A stretch of 64,000 bases of DNA, taken from Calamus simplicifolius (taxonomy: Eukaryota; Streptophyta; Magnoliopsida; Arecales; Arecaceae). Positions within the stretch are counted from its first letter, which is position 1. Every line of letters starts with the position of its first letter. The translations under genes were made by a program, and so were the position numbers. The stretch covers positions 658,255-722,254 of the forward strand of contig UESW01003882.1 of the NCBI GenBank assembly GCA_900491605.1, written 5' to 3'. Of the stretch, positions 12,190 through 24,432 are shown in pieces. The notes under the pieces were generated by a model. That model was not told where the DNA came from and made no database searches. It saw only the letters and a list, made by a program, of their open reading frames with translations.

Positions 12190-15100
12190 ATGGCACGTCG
12201 CACTAGAAGTCGACAAAATGATGAGAGTTCCCAGGTTGGTAATGCTGGCCAACCGGGAGGTCTGGAAGCCACCGGAGCTGCTGCCCCTGCCAATTCAGTC
12301 GGGACTGATCAGCAGCAACTCCAGACCGAGATGCTTCAGGTTCTCTCGGGTATGGCGCAGTCGATGCGGGACTTGCAGCACCAGATTCTGCAGGCCTTGT
12401 CCGCTCAGCCTACTCACACTGCTCCGCAGACACAGCCTGCCCCTCCTGTTCCAAAACTCAGCCTGACTCTACTACTCCACAGACCCAGCCTACTCCATCT
12501 CAATCCTGGATAGGGGTTGGCCGCAGCTTTGCAGACTTCAAGAAATTTGCCCCTGCCCCTTTCTCTAAATCCACCAACCCTGTTGATGTTGAGCGGTGGG
12601 TGTGAGACATGTAAAAGGCTTGTATGGCCCATGGTAGTCAGGATATGGAGCGGATCAGATTTGCCACCTACCTTCTCCAGGGAGAAGCCTATGATTGGTG
12701 GTTAGTCGAGGAGCAGCGTCGGAATGGACAGATTATTTCTTGGGGAGAGTTTAGAGAGATATTCTTCAACAAATACTTCCAGGAGTGTACAGAGACAGAT
12801 GGAATCAGAGTTTATCAAATTGGAGCAAAAGGATCTTTCTGTGGCCCAGTATGAAGCTGAATTCACCAGGTTGGCCCGTTTTGCTCCAAATATTGTGACC
12901 AAATAAATAGCCAAGGTCACCAGATTCATTGAGGGACTGCGACCCAGATTGAGGCAAGCGGTCAATGCATTTGAGCTCCTCACTTACAGTGCTGTAGTGA
13001 ATAAGGCCTTGGTGATTGAGAGGGATATGAATGCTGTTCAAAGGATTGGGAGCTGAAGAAGAGAAAAGGGCCTACTTCTGGCCAATCCTCTGCTCAGGCC
13101 AAGAAGAAGGGTGCACAGCAGACTCCAGCTGAACCACAGAATAAGGAGACTCGTTGCATTCATTGTGGTAACTCCCACCCTGGAAAGCCTTGCCGCAGAG
13201 TGACTGGTGCCTGCTTTGTCTGTGGGAAAACTGATCACAAGATTGCTACCTGTCCCTTTCGGAAGGATCAACAGCCTTCTTTAAGTCAAGGAATGAGCCA
13301 GCAGTATCAACAGCAGCCACCAAGGACCCAGGGAAGGGTCTTCAACCTCACTCAGCAGGACGCTGAAGCCTCTAATTCTGTGGTGACAGGTATACCCTTT
13401 AATGTTATATCTAGTATTACATTCTTATCTAGTGCAATGCATTGACAGTTAATTAAAGTTAGGTTCAATCCTTAATGTTAAAACAAATTACACTCATGTC
13501 CAGGAATGATTAAAGTAGGTACTGCTTATGCTCAAACTTTAATTGACCCGGGTGCCACACATTCTTTCATATCTGACATATATCTTGACAAGAATGCATC
13601 ATTGACACCTATTCCTCTGGAGCAAGAGTTGCATATTGCACTTCCAAATGGAGAGGTTATGAAAGTTGACACAATATGCAAATCTTGCCCAATTATCTTG
13701 GAGAATAGGAGGTTGAATGCTGATCTCATTGTCCTCCCACTGAAGTTTTTCGATGTTATCCTTGGAATGGATTGGTTGGCCTCCTATCATGCTTCAGTAG
13801 ACTGCTTCAGGAAGATTGTCAACTTCAAAATTCCAAGCCAGCCTGAATTCAGTTTTATTGGTGGTCAGAAACACCTAGCCTCAGTGTTCATATCAGCGAT
13901 GCAGGCTGGAAAGTATTTGATGAGTGGTGGTCAAGGATTTCTTGCTGTAGTCAAAGACCTTCAGCAGGAAGAGACCAAGTTGGAGGATATTCCCATAGCT
14001 CGAGAATTCCTGATGTCTTCCCTGAGGATTTGACTAATTTACCTCCTGATCGGGAAGTCGAGTTCTCTATTGATCTAGTTCCTGGAACTGGACCTATATC
14101 AAAGGCCCATTATCGTATGGCCCCGGCTGAGCTAAAAGAACTGAAGGATCAACTGCAAGAGCTCCTAGATCGAGGATTTATTAGACCCAGTGCTTCTCCT
14201 TGGGGTGCTCCAGTTCTATTTGTTAAGAAGAAGGATGGCAGTCTTCGACTCTGCATTGATTACCGGGGAATCAATAAGGTAACAGTGCGAAATAAGTATC
14301 CTCTGCCAAGGATTGACGACTTGTTTGATCAACTTCAAGGAGCCCGGATATTCTCAAAGATTGATCTCAGGTCAGGTACCATCAACTCAAGGTCAAGGAG
14401 GGAGATATGCCTAAAACAGCATTCAGAACCAGATATGGCCACTATGAGTTCTTGGTGATGCCGTTTGGGTTAACTAATGCCCCAGCAGCATTCATGGACT
14501 TAATGAACAGAATTTTTAAGCCATATCTGGATCAGTTTATGGTGGTTTTCATTGATGATATTTTGATATATTCCAAGAGCCATAAGGAGCATGAGGACCA
14601 CCTGAGGATCGTGCTACAGATTCTTCGAGAGAAGAAGCTTTATGTCAAGATGCAGAAGTGTGAGTTTTGGTTGGATCAAGTATCTTTCTTGGGCCATATA
14701 ATCTCTAAAGATGGTGTATCTGTGGACCCGAAAAAGATTGAAGCTATCATTAGCTGGAGCCGACCTTCCAATGTGGCAGAAGTCAGAAGCTTCTTGAGAT
14801 TAGCCGGGTATTACCGAAAATTTGTGGAGAATTTTTTCGCATTGCTCTACCCCTAACTCGCTTAACCCAAAAGCGAGTGAAGTTTGACTGGACAGTGGAG
14901 TGTGAGGAAAGTTTCTAGGAGTTAAAGCAGCGCCTGGTGTCAGCTCCCATTCTTGTTCTTCCAACAGGATCTGAAGGTTTTACTATATATATCGATGCCT
15001 CTCGGAAAGGATTGGGATATGTTTTGATGCAGAATGAAAGAGTGATAGCTTATGCCTCCAGACAACTGAAACCTTATGAGCAGAATTATCCCACTCATGA

Positions 15101-16875
15101 TCTAGAATTGGCTGCTGTGGTTTTTGCTCTGAAGATTTGGCGGCATTATCTATATGGAGTTTGTGTGATGTGTATACAGATCATAAGAGTTTAAAATACA
15201 TCTTCACACAGAAGGAGCTAAATTTAAGGCAGAGGAGGTGGTTGGAACTATTGAAGGATTATGACCTGAATCTACAGTATCATCCTGGAAGGCCAATGTA
15301 GTAGCTGATGCCTTGAGCAAAAAATCCTCTTCTGAGTTAGCTGCTATGATTACTTCCCAGCCTCACGTATTGAGAGATCTAGAGAAATGGGAGGTTGGTC
15401 TGAGAGTACAGTAGTCGGATGGGCTTGTTGCAGCACTTGTACTCCAGACGACCTTAGTTGACAGAATCAAGTCCTCCCAGATGGAAGATCCAGATTTACA
15501 AAAGATTAAAGAAGTGTGCAGTCAGGAGTTCAGAATGAATTCTATGTAATGGAGGATGGATCCCTGAAATTTGAAGGAGACTTTGTGTGCCAAACATTGA
15601 GGAACTAAAGGTTGAAATTTTGAAGGAGGCTCACTACTCTCCCTATACGGTGCATCCAGGTGGCACTAAGATGTACAGAGACTTAAAGGAAAATTTTGGT
15701 GGAAAGGCATGAAGAGGGAGATTGCTCAGTATGTGGCCAAGTGCTTGGTGTGTCAGCGAGTGAAAGCCGAGCATCAAAGGCCTGCGGAACCTCTTCAGTC
15801 TCTGATGATTCCATAGTGGAAATGGGAAAAGATTACAATGGACTTTGTGACTGGTCTGTCCAAAACCCCTAAGAGCAACGATGCAGTTTGGGTCATTGTG
15901 GACAGACTAACAAAATCAGCTCATTTCCTACCTTTCAGAGTTGGGGTCTTTAGTGAAAGATTGGCTAATTTATATATTGAGCAGATCGTGAGACTCCATG
16001 GTGTTCGGTATCTATTGTATCAGATAGAGATACCAGGTTTGTATCCCAGTCTGGAAGAGTCTTCATAAGGCCATGGGAATCAAACTAAACTTCAGTACAG
16101 CCTATCATCCCCAGTCAGATGGACAATAAGAGGACCATACAGATTCTGGAGGACATGTTGCGAGCCTGTGTGATGGACTTGGGTGGAGCTTGGGATAACC
16201 ACTTACATTTGGTGGAGTTTGCATATAATAATAGTTACCAAGCCAGCATCCAGATGGCTCCATTTGAAGCTCTGTATGGTAGGAGGTGCAGATCACCTAT
16301 ATGTTGGGATGACGTGGGGGAAAAAAAATTGCTAGGCCCTGAGCTGATTCAGCAAACAGTAGATAAGGTGCATTTGATCAGGGGGCATCTTCGTACAGCT
16401 CAGAGCAGGCAAAAGAGCTATGCTGATGTCAGAAGAAGGGAATTGGAATTCTAGGTTGGGGACCATGTTTTCTTAAGGGTATCACCAACCAAAGTTGTGA
16501 TGAGATTTGGGATTAAAGGAAAGCTGAGTCCACGTTATATTGGACCTTTTGAGATCTTGAGCAGAGTCGGAGAGGTTGCTTACAGTGTGGCACTGCCTCG
16601 ATTCTATCTGGGGTACACAATGTTTTTCATGTCTCTATGTTGAAAAGTATATCTCTGACCCCAGCCATGTCATAGCGTATAAGCCTATACAATTGAGGAA
16701 AGATTTATCATATGAGGAGCATCCTGTGCGTATCTTTGACCGCAAAGATCAGGTTCTGAGACGGCGTACCATTCCCTATGTCAAGGTGCAATGGAGTAAT
16801 CATTCTGAGAGGGAGGCTACTTGGGAACTGGAGGAAGAAATGAAAGAAAAGTATCCACAACTATTTGTATCTTAA
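12190..16875 (+). pseudogene. Gypsy gag-pol polyprotein, inactivated, with intron-like insertion
   Basis: The ATG at 12190 opens Gag (retrotrans_gag region about 12520-13000), followed by a cysteine-rich stretch and a CCHC knuckle at 13212-13253. The protease starts near 13506 with the DPGA motif at 13545. RT (about 14030-14856) has the FIDD active site at 14548-14559. RNase H is at about 14937-15330, integrase at about 15590-16440, and a chromodomain-like tail at about 16680-16875. Breaks: a frameshift near 12460, two stops near 12604-12616, a stop at 12904-12906, one-base deletions near 14005 and 14370, and a loss of frame after 14850, with further breaks through integrase. Between the knuckle and the protease lies the GT...AG insertion at 13390-13503. 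Confidence 0.93.
13390..13503 (+). other. Candidate spliceosomal intron between Gag and protease of the gypsy element
   Basis: This 114-bp segment begins GTATAC after ACAG and ends GTCCAG before GAATG, so both borders fit GT-AG splice sites. It is 71% A+T while the flanking coding sequence is near 50%. A branch-point-like TTAAT lies at 13472-13476, about 28 nt before the acceptor. Removing it joins the Gag frame to the protease frame by completing one split glycine codon. If kept, the Gag frame runs 18 codons into it and stops at 13443-13445. The ends share CAGG, so a simple insertion with a 4-bp duplication is the alternative. Confidence 0.6.
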
Positions 16876-16990
16876 AATAGTTAATGATTGAAAACTGTTA
16901 GCTTTAGTTGATTGTTAGTCCTTGGGACAAAAATTGGAATATTAATTTTTCTCTAATGAAAGTTATCAATTTCGAGGCCGAAATTTGTAT

Positions 16991-17003
16991 AAGGAGGGGA
17001 GAA
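16991..17003 (+). other. Polypurine tract of the gypsy element
   Basis: The purine run AAGGAGGGGAGAA ends directly at the first base of the 3' LTR, where plus-strand priming is expected. Confidence 0.88.
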
Positions 17004-18883
17004 TGTAATCCCCTGGATTTCTCAACTGTTCGTGAGAGTTATCACGAGATCAGGAAAATAGACTCTAGATATTTGAATTCCAAATATATCTAACTAACAG
17101 AGTCCCTAGATTTAAGGACTCTATATTGCCTTTAAAGGATCATGTGGAAACCTCCTTCCCATCATACGTGAACGCCTTCTTCTCATCATCTTCTCATGCG
17201 GACTTTCTTCCCCATCATCCCCATGCGCGCGCTTGCTCCCGGTGAGTCTCTCTGTACATGCCAGGGTGAGAGAGAGAGAGAGAATCAAGGGAGAAAGAGA
17301 GAGAAAGAGCTGAGACGGGAGAGAGAAGCTCGGCTGCCGGCGGTCCGATCCTTGGTTCGGGCCCGGCGGCATGCTCGTCGCCTCGCCGGGCCTGAGCTTC
17401 AGTCGGAGACCCCCACCGGCGTCGGGCAGGCGTCCAGTGGAGCTCTGGCCGGCCACGGTGGCCAACCGTGCCGCCGGCACGCCTCTTGGCCGCGGCGAGT
17501 CGTGAGGGAGAAAGGGGGAGAAGGAGAGAGATTAGGGAGAGAGAGAGAGAGAGGGGAGCCGTGGCCGGCTTTAGCCTGGCCACCGGTGGCCGGACCGCCC
17601 CGGATTGGGCCGGCAATGTCGCCGGCATGAATACGAGCCGCCGCGAATAGAGAGAGAGAAAACTGGGATTGGAATGAAATTGGAGAGAGAGAGAGAGGAA
17701 AGGGGGGGTCGGCCGCCGGCGGCGGCCCTGGCCGCCGGCACGAACTGCTCCCTGTTTCGTTTGAAACAGGGGAGCAACAATAGAAAAAAAGGGAAAAGGC
17801 TTGGGCCGGCTGGGCTGCAGTAAATTGGGCCTTGTTGGGCCGGTTCAGGAGCCCTATTTGAGCAGCGTTTTGAGCCCTGTATCGGGTCGAGAATGACAAA
17901 ATTAATATATGGCCCGAATCAGATTGATTCTAGTTTCTGGGGATAATTTTGTTTCCCTATTTGGGTGTATACGTTGAGAGATATTTGAGGCTAAAGTTGG
18001 GCCCATGAAGTGGTTTGGGTAGAGTTTATGAATTATTTTATAATTCAGATTTTAGAAATTTAATAATAAAAAATGATACTGTAGGTTCCCAGGTGTCCAA
18101 TTAGCTGAGTTATCAATTAAAATTTGCGTACTGAGGTAAGTAAGTCAAGTATTATAATTTTATAAATTATTTAATTTGTAAACTGTGAACTTACAGTTAA
18201 ATGTAATTATGTTAATTTTGCAAAATCATGTTGTTACTATGATAATATGTAATTATGATAATGACAGAAAAACTTTATGTGTCGCCGCGGTTCTCACATG
18301 ACAGATTCTCACATGACAGATTCTCACATGATAGATTATCACATGACAGATGATAGAATACTGGTACCAGGACCCTTCCTCTTAGGGATATTTAAGAGTG
18401 ATATACAAGATGTGTGTTATAGGGCTGTGGGACACATAAAGAAACATAATGACAGTATAAACAATGTTTTATTTACATCGCATACATTCTAGTAATTATT
18501 ATTGAATTAAGTTTCAAATTAATTGATCTGATGACATGAACCTGTTGATAGCATGATAAATAAAATTTTGAAATTATATTAGGCTTACTTATTGAGCGTG
18601 AGCTCATAGAATTCTCACAATGTTTTTCAGAGCCTCAGGAATGAAGAAGGATAATTGGGATAGAAGGAGCTTCTATTAAATAGACTTAGTTTCATTATAT
18701 TGATTTAGTTCAGATTTGCTTGTGTGTAGGGTAGGTAGCCCAAGACTGATAATTATGGTTTGTAACAAATCATGGATGTGAATTTTACTTTATATTAATT
18801 TATGTGATGAAATTCAGACGCCTTGCATGCCTGGCATGCGGCGGGTTGTCATCTAGCTCAAATTTTGGGACTGGAGCGTGACA
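17004..18883 (+). repeat. 3' LTR of the gypsy element
   Basis: It is 1,880 bp, starts TGTAATCCCC and ends GACA, and aligns to 10095-12004 over its whole length. It contains the same GA/GC-rich block and the 15-bp minisatellite (18291-18350). The right target duplication GGATC follows at 18884-18888. Confidence 0.95.
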
Positions 18884-18893
18884 GGATCTTTAT

Positions 18894-19158
18894 AGCAGTG
18901 TTTGATTTTTAAATACTATCTATCTATACATTATAGACTTTATTCACGGGATAGCTGAGGGAATAACTATTTTTTTAAGTAATAATTTTGCTTTCAACGA
19001 ATAACTCTAATTATTTATGAATTCTCTAATAAAAGTAAATTTAAAGGATAATTCATGATTAAATATAAGTTATCCTTTCTAGTTAACTTTTTTAGATTTA
19101 TTTTTTATAATTATAGCTTTTAAAAATAAAAGAGATATTCAAGATTTCAAACGCACCC
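18894..19158. mobile_element. Degenerate Tourist-like MITE (copy D)
   Basis: The left end AGCAGTGTTTGAT and right end TTTCAAACGCACCC are diverged versions of the inverted repeats of the MITE trio at 28615-29504. The inside has the same phrases (GGGATAGCTGAGGGAATAA, then GTTATCC near GTTAACTT). The target triplets are degenerate (TAT and TAA). It is the oldest and most AT-drifted of the four copies and sits next to the gypsy target duplication. Confidence 0.65.
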
Positions 19159-19161
19159 TAA

Positions 19162-20212
19162 AACTTTGTTCTGTTTCATGAAACAATTTTCGGCCTCATG
19201 ATTTGCTTTCTACCGAGCCAGCAAGTGGCCATTTTTTTCTAATTAACCTTTTTTTCCTTCAGCCTTATAATTATCATTAGCTTTATTATAAATTTTATTA
19301 AAATTTTGGGACCTAGGCTTATAAAATTGTTAACCATTTGTGCTCTAACCAAAAAATAGAATTTTTTTTTGGTGCCTCACAGTAGCCTTTTTAATTCTTA
19401 AAAGAAATCAAAAGATCATAAAAAAAAAAACTTCAAATTTTTGTTTCAATATTCCTCCAAGAAAAATCCCTTCAAAGCTCTTTCCCCTGTTTCCGTTGAG
19501 TCTCTGTTTTCATCATCAAGTTCCTGCCTTGGTCAGCGATGCCAGTCCATCCACCGAGAAGGTCTGGGATGAGGCCGGCTAATTTGAGACATCGCCGAAC
19601 TGTTTGGGCTTCATTTCATGGCCACAACTAGTGGTATCTCCCTGCCGGTTGGCCACCGACTTACCTACCTAACCCAGTGGGGACCCTTGGCCAGCCATAG
19701 GAGGCTGCCGGAAATCAAGGAAAGGACCGAGCCCCTGTTTCTCTGTTGCAAAACAAATCTAGGCGCCGTTCATCCCTTGTTCTTAGAATCGTTGTGAGTT
19801 CAAGGCCAATTCGAGTCACTGGGGTTTTGCCGAACATCAAGGAGAGTCTCTATCTCGCTCTCGTTTTTGATGGGTCACTGGTGAAGAGAAGCCGTGTGCT
19901 TGTTTCTTCCACTCTGTTTCATGATTTCATCAGGCAAAGGTTCAACAAACTCTGAGATGCCCCCCTATATAAACTCCCTCTTTTGAAACTGGGCCGTATG
20001 TTGATCAATCTCACTTGACTTCAGCGTAGTTATCGATTCGTCTTTCATTATTTTTGCTGGATGTCAAGGACATGGATCAGCCTTCTGTTCTCGAAGAAAA
20101 ATGTGACAAGGAGGCCCTGTTTTGGTCCTTTGTCTCTGGTCACACGTCTTCCCTCCTCTGGAATCCAATGACCAGTCAAAGATGACCCTTGAGAAGGGTA
20201 CGGATACGTTGG
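19162..20212. other. Intergenic sequence without a recognised gene
   Basis: Mixed composition. A moderately GC-rich stretch at 19500-19960 contains a 69-codon frame with no family resemblance. A TATA-like TATATAAA lies near 19965, followed by pyrimidine-rich sequence. It may be a promoter fragment of a gene or transposon, but no gene body follows. Confidence 0.35.
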
Positions 20213-20653
20213 CAGAGATAGGCAATGGCCGTGCCATCATGGAACAGTACAGTTCAAGCCCATATGGGCCATGCCAAGCATGGCTCAGTAAATCATGTTG
20301 TGTTGAACTTAAAATTTTTTTTTCATTGGCCCAGTAAATCATGCCGGCATACCAGATGTGCCTAAGAAAAGCGCACGATATGCTGTGCCGTACGGCTGTG
20401 CCTAGGCATAACTGACATGCCTAAGCATAGTACCATGTCGGGCCTGGTATGGCTCATATGGGCCATGCCAGGCCCTGCACGACTTAGACCCTGCACGGTT
20501 TTTGGGCCATGGGCCATAATCTGAATTTTTTTTATCGTGTTGTGCTTGGTACGGCCCGTTTATTACTGGCCATGCTACGCATGGCACGATAATTTTAGAG
20601 GCACGATGAGCCTGAGCCGTGCCATGCCAGACATGATCCAATGCCCACCTCTA
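20213..20653. mobile_element. Possible hAT-like non-autonomous element rich in GGCC/GGCATG palindromes
   Basis: The ends form a diverged inverted repeat: CAGAGATAGGCAATGG at 20213 against TAGAGGTGGGCATTGG read from the right end (12 of 16). The inside is dense in GCCATGCC, CATATGGGCC and GGCACG words that recur in both orientations. No clear 8-bp target duplication was found. Confidence 0.45.
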
Positions 20654-22127
20654 CCTTCGCCGTATTAGCCTTGCAAGGTAGCCTCTTAGCATCAAGCTTC
20701 TTGTTAATGTTGATAGGTCTTGAAGGTACCAACTAGAGTTGATGAGGATTACTACCATGCTTCTCAATTCATGCAGCCCAAAAATAAATAATAATAATAA
20801 TAAAGTTTTAAGAAAAGTTCTATGAATCTTCATGGAAGCTTTTTTTTTTTTTTGGTTCAAATTTCTATAGAAGACTTACGGGTGTATTACATGTTGAATC
20901 GATTTATGATTAATATTTTAATTACACTTAGGATTTTTATTGAGCCATTTTTGCTTTATACTAATGAATAATTATAAGTAATAAAATTATAAAAGATTGT
21001 TATCCTCCTTTGGAGTCAAGGCTAAATCTGCTTACATCAAATTTGGTATGAAAAAGTTGGTATGAGATTAATAGTTATTCTCCTTCCACTTATCTGCATC
21101 AAATCTGGCATCAAGGCTAAATCTATTTGCATCATATTTGGTATTAAAGCTAAACTCCCTTCTTTTTTCATTGCTTTATTTTCTTTTTTATATCTTCAAA
21201 ACCTAATTAAAAAAAATCATCACTTATCAAATTCTTTTTTTTTCCTCCAAAAAACCTTAGATTGAAAAAAAAGTAAATCATTGTGTGTTTCATAGACACT
21301 CCTTCTAATTTAGTTTCTATCTTTCCATAAATAGCTTGAAAAAAAAAGTTGGAAAAAGTAAAAAAGAGTGAAAAAAATAAAAAAAGAAGAGAATTAAAAG
21401 AAAGGAAAAAAAGAAAAAAGTGTGATTTTTTAAGAAAAAAAAAAAAGAGTGAAAAAAGGGTTAAAAAATACAAAAAAGAGAAAAAAGAAACTGAAGAAAG
21501 AAGAAGAATATCTCTGTTCTTCTCCTTCCCTAGCCAGCACTTAACCTAAGCCCAATTTCCTGATGCTCCTCTTTGGCACCCTCTACCACTTTGTGGCGAT
21601 GCTCCTTGACCACCATCTTCTCCTAGAATCCATTAAAAATTCAAAAGGCTATTGCTTCTTCTTCCTGCAGTTATCTATATTCCAAGGATCTCACCAATAA
21701 GCTCCTACACCACCATCACCAATTATTTCTAGTTTGAGTGGTGGGACTCCACATATTCTCTAGGATAGCCGAAGATGCTTAATCAAAGATCTTCAAGGAG
21801 TTGGTACGAGGCTAGTAATTATCTTTTTTCCGTTTGCCTGCATCAATTTTAGTGTCAAAGCCAAATTTGTCTAAATCATCAAGCAAGTGATGATCCATCT
21901 TTTTAGATTTTACATGTATATATCTATTTTTGATAAAACATTGATATCATGATTGATTCATAAATTTTATGAATGCATGCTCTTTAATTATACATGTATA
22001 TGTTATTTTTAGAAATCATGCATATAAATTTATAATATGGTATTGAACCTTTTTTATGAAGATGAATTGATTTGATATAGATTATAATTGATTATGTTTC
22101 GTTACAGATTTTGAAACAAATCCGGCT
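20654..22127. other. AT-rich intergenic sequence with a diverged direct repeat and a purine tract
   Basis: No gene seen. About 80 bp starting GTTGGTATGAG at ~21056 recurs, diverged, at ~21800 (GTTGGTACGAG) in the same orientation. Between them, 21331-21515 is almost pure A/G on the plus strand. Frames called there are low-complexity Lys/Glu translations. The direct repeats could be remnant ends of a small element, but no TG/CA ends or primer site are visible. Confidence 0.4.
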
Positions 22128-22267
22128 ATGCTCGTTGCAATTTTAATAGGAATTATATATTGATTCAATAACCTTTCAATTGATAATGATATTGATCATG
22201 CTCGTTGCAATTTTAATAGGAATTATATATTGATTCAATAACCTTTCAATTGATAATGATATTGATC
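22128..22267 (+). repeat. Perfect 70-bp tandem duplication
   Basis: 22128-22197 is repeated base for base at 22198-22267; the unit begins ATGCTCGTTGCAATTTTAAT. With no differences in neutral AT-rich DNA, the duplication looks recent, or may be an assembly artefact. Confidence 0.95.
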
Positions 22268-22495
22268 GAATATCCTTTCAGTAGGGATTGTACACTAACT
22301 CAATACCCTACTAGCATAGTTCACACCCTTATTGATGAGAATTCGAGCATAATTGAAATAGTTGAGATGATATATGATGAATTTGATTTCTCATTATAAA
22401 TGATTTGAATATTTAGAAAATTATGTATTTGGTCTTCTTTTCATATTGGATGCAGTAGCATTATTTATATATATGACTTGTTTTTTATTAAATTG

Positions 22496-22665
22496 CTCAA
22501 CTCAACTTAACTCAACTCATCTCTTTTTTCAACTACATGGGTCAACTACATGAATATGCTTTTTCCACTCTACTCTATTCAGAATTAAGTCGATTCTTAA
22601 ATTACAAATAACTATATCTTTCTTAATTATTTCCATCCACATCCTAGCCTTTCGCATAGTTTGAT
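22496..22665 (-). mobile_element. RTE-type LINE 3' fragment
   Basis: It matches, with divergence, the start of the longer RTE fragment at 57478 (shared words CTCAACTCA, ACTCTATTCAG, ACTAAGTCGAT-like, TTAATTATTTC). On the minus strand it is the 3' end of an RTE-clade LINE. No coding part remains. Confidence 0.6.
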
Positions 22666-24205
22666 TTAGTATATTTCTGTTTTAAAGGATCTAACGAATT
22701 TTTCGCTAGCTGTCAGCTACCTAACATAACTCTCCTCCTTTATCTAGGCTTGAAACTGGCCTTAGCAAAGTTAAATTATTATTAAATTGCTATATGAGCT
22801 ATATAGCTAAGGTGATTAGAGCTTATTGAGCTATTGAGCTCATTATTCTGTTATTCTTTTTTTTTATTCTGATTAGTAGGTGCATGCGAACATTGATGGA
22901 GGAGTCATATTTGAGCAAAAACATCCATGCTATTATTTAAGATTAAATTAAATAGATCATAATTGTAATCAGTGATGTATCTTAAGTTGAAAGTTTATTT
23001 GGATATGATGAATATTAAGTTAAATTTATTTCTACTGCTCAGTGATTGGATGATGTTACGATGAATGCTTTGCATAATTATAAAGTTATGCCTTATAGGT
23101 ATGAGCTTAGGATTTTAAGTAGGGGCATGGGAAAGACTAAATCAAAATTTTAAATTAAATATAACCTAGACTTTCCATTTCAGTCTTTACCATCTTGCAC
23201 CTTTTGTATTATTAAAATTCGAACCAAAAGTGAAAGAAAGTATAATATAATCCGAACTGAAAGTGAAAGAAAGCATAGGTCCTTATCTCGATATGAATGC
23301 ATAACATTTATCATATTGATCATACTATATCAAAGCAATAGTATAATTTTCAGCATCAATTTTGCATCCTTATGGTCAAACCTTGCTCCAGGCTCTCTTT
23401 AATATTCTTTAACACCTAAGATGGAACAGCTGCTGTCAAGATGAGCTAAGCAGTAGATTACTGGTCCCCTGACAACAACCTTGCTTGCAATTTATCTTCC
23501 TGCTCAAACCAGCTGCTATCAAGGACTGAGTCCAAGCTGAGGTCGGCACTTGACCCATTCTAACTTACCAAAGTCGAAAAAGTCTTTGTTCACCGAGGGC
23601 GCACGCATTAAGCGCATGCTCGTGTAAACGCATATGCGAAACATGTCGCAATCTAATAATTTTGACATGCGTGCTTATACCGACATGCAGTCATTGATCA
23701 CATCCGATGCGTACTTTATGCATCAAACTTTGATGCTCAAAGACTTTTCCTACCAAAGGCTTCTCAAGTGTTAAGTTGCACAGGTCACTTGACAATTATT
23801 TTCTCACCATAAACCATCACTTTACTTCACTGAACAGTGAAAAAGTTTTCTAATAGCTCTCTTCCTTCGAGCATCGACAAGAACTTGGTTAGTCTAATGC
23901 CTAAACTTCAACTATGATCTTACATAGATTATTAAAGTTTTGTTTAGCAAAGCTGTTAATGGTAGAGCTTTTATATGCGTAGCTTTTGGCAATGAAGCTT
24001 CCGAAAATAGAACCTTTAAAAAAAATATTTATTGTTTGATAACCATATTTTTAAAGTATAGGCATTAACATCTATTTGCTGAATAAATTAAAAAAAATAA
24101 TTTTATAGTAAAAATGATAAAAAGACATTACATGATACTTTTAATTATCTAATTTATTAAAAAATATTATTATAAATTATTTAATAATAATATAATATAA
24201 TATAA
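22666..24205. other. Intergenic sequence, no gene recognised
   Basis: AT-rich, with a more GC-balanced patch at 23400-23800. A short pair of repeats (GAAAGTGAAAGAAAG-like) lies near 23230-23275. From about 23937 an AT-rich block resembling the arm of a MITE begins (AAAGCTGTTAATGGTAGAGC) and may pair with sequence near 24790-24835. The evidence is weak. Confidence 0.35.
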
Positions 24206-24432
24206 TACTCAACTCAACTTATTTAAGCTTTTTTTCAATCTATATGAATCTGCTTCCTTCATTCTGCTTTATTCAGGACTAAGTCGATATTTAAATTATA
24301 AATAGTTATATCTTTTTTAATTATTTCTATCCATATTAATTTAGATCTACCTATACCGCTATCCTTACCATGAATTGTTAAAAGATCACTCTTTCTAACT
24401 AGAGCATCTAAAGGTTTTCGTTGTACATCCAA
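24206..24432 (-). mobile_element. RTE-type LINE 3' fragment
   Basis: It is closely similar to 57490-57700: ACTCAACTCA, TTTTTTTCAATC, AGGACTAAGTCGAT, AAAAGATCACTC, GGTTTTCGTTGTACATCCAA. It lies in a TAATA-rich stretch, consistent with RTE insertion at simple repeats. Confidence 0.7.

Larger units (their letters stand above)
10095..18883 (+). mobile_element. Ty3/gypsy LTR retrotransposon, Tekay/Del-type chromovirus, non-functional
   Basis: The element is 8.8 kb with LTRs at 10095-12004 and 17004-18883, a perfect GGATC target duplication, an initiator-Met primer site (12012-12029) and a polypurine tract (16991-17003). The order gag, protease, RT, RNase H, integrase, chromodomain-like tail identifies a chromovirus. 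The family-level call rests on the C-terminal motif and RT wording and is moderately sure. The two LTRs are very similar apart from indels such as the ~45-bp GC-rich segment near 10795-10840 missing from the 3' copy. Gag-pol has several stops and one-base shifts, so the copy is dead. It also carries an intron-like insertion at 13390-13503. Confidence 0.96.
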
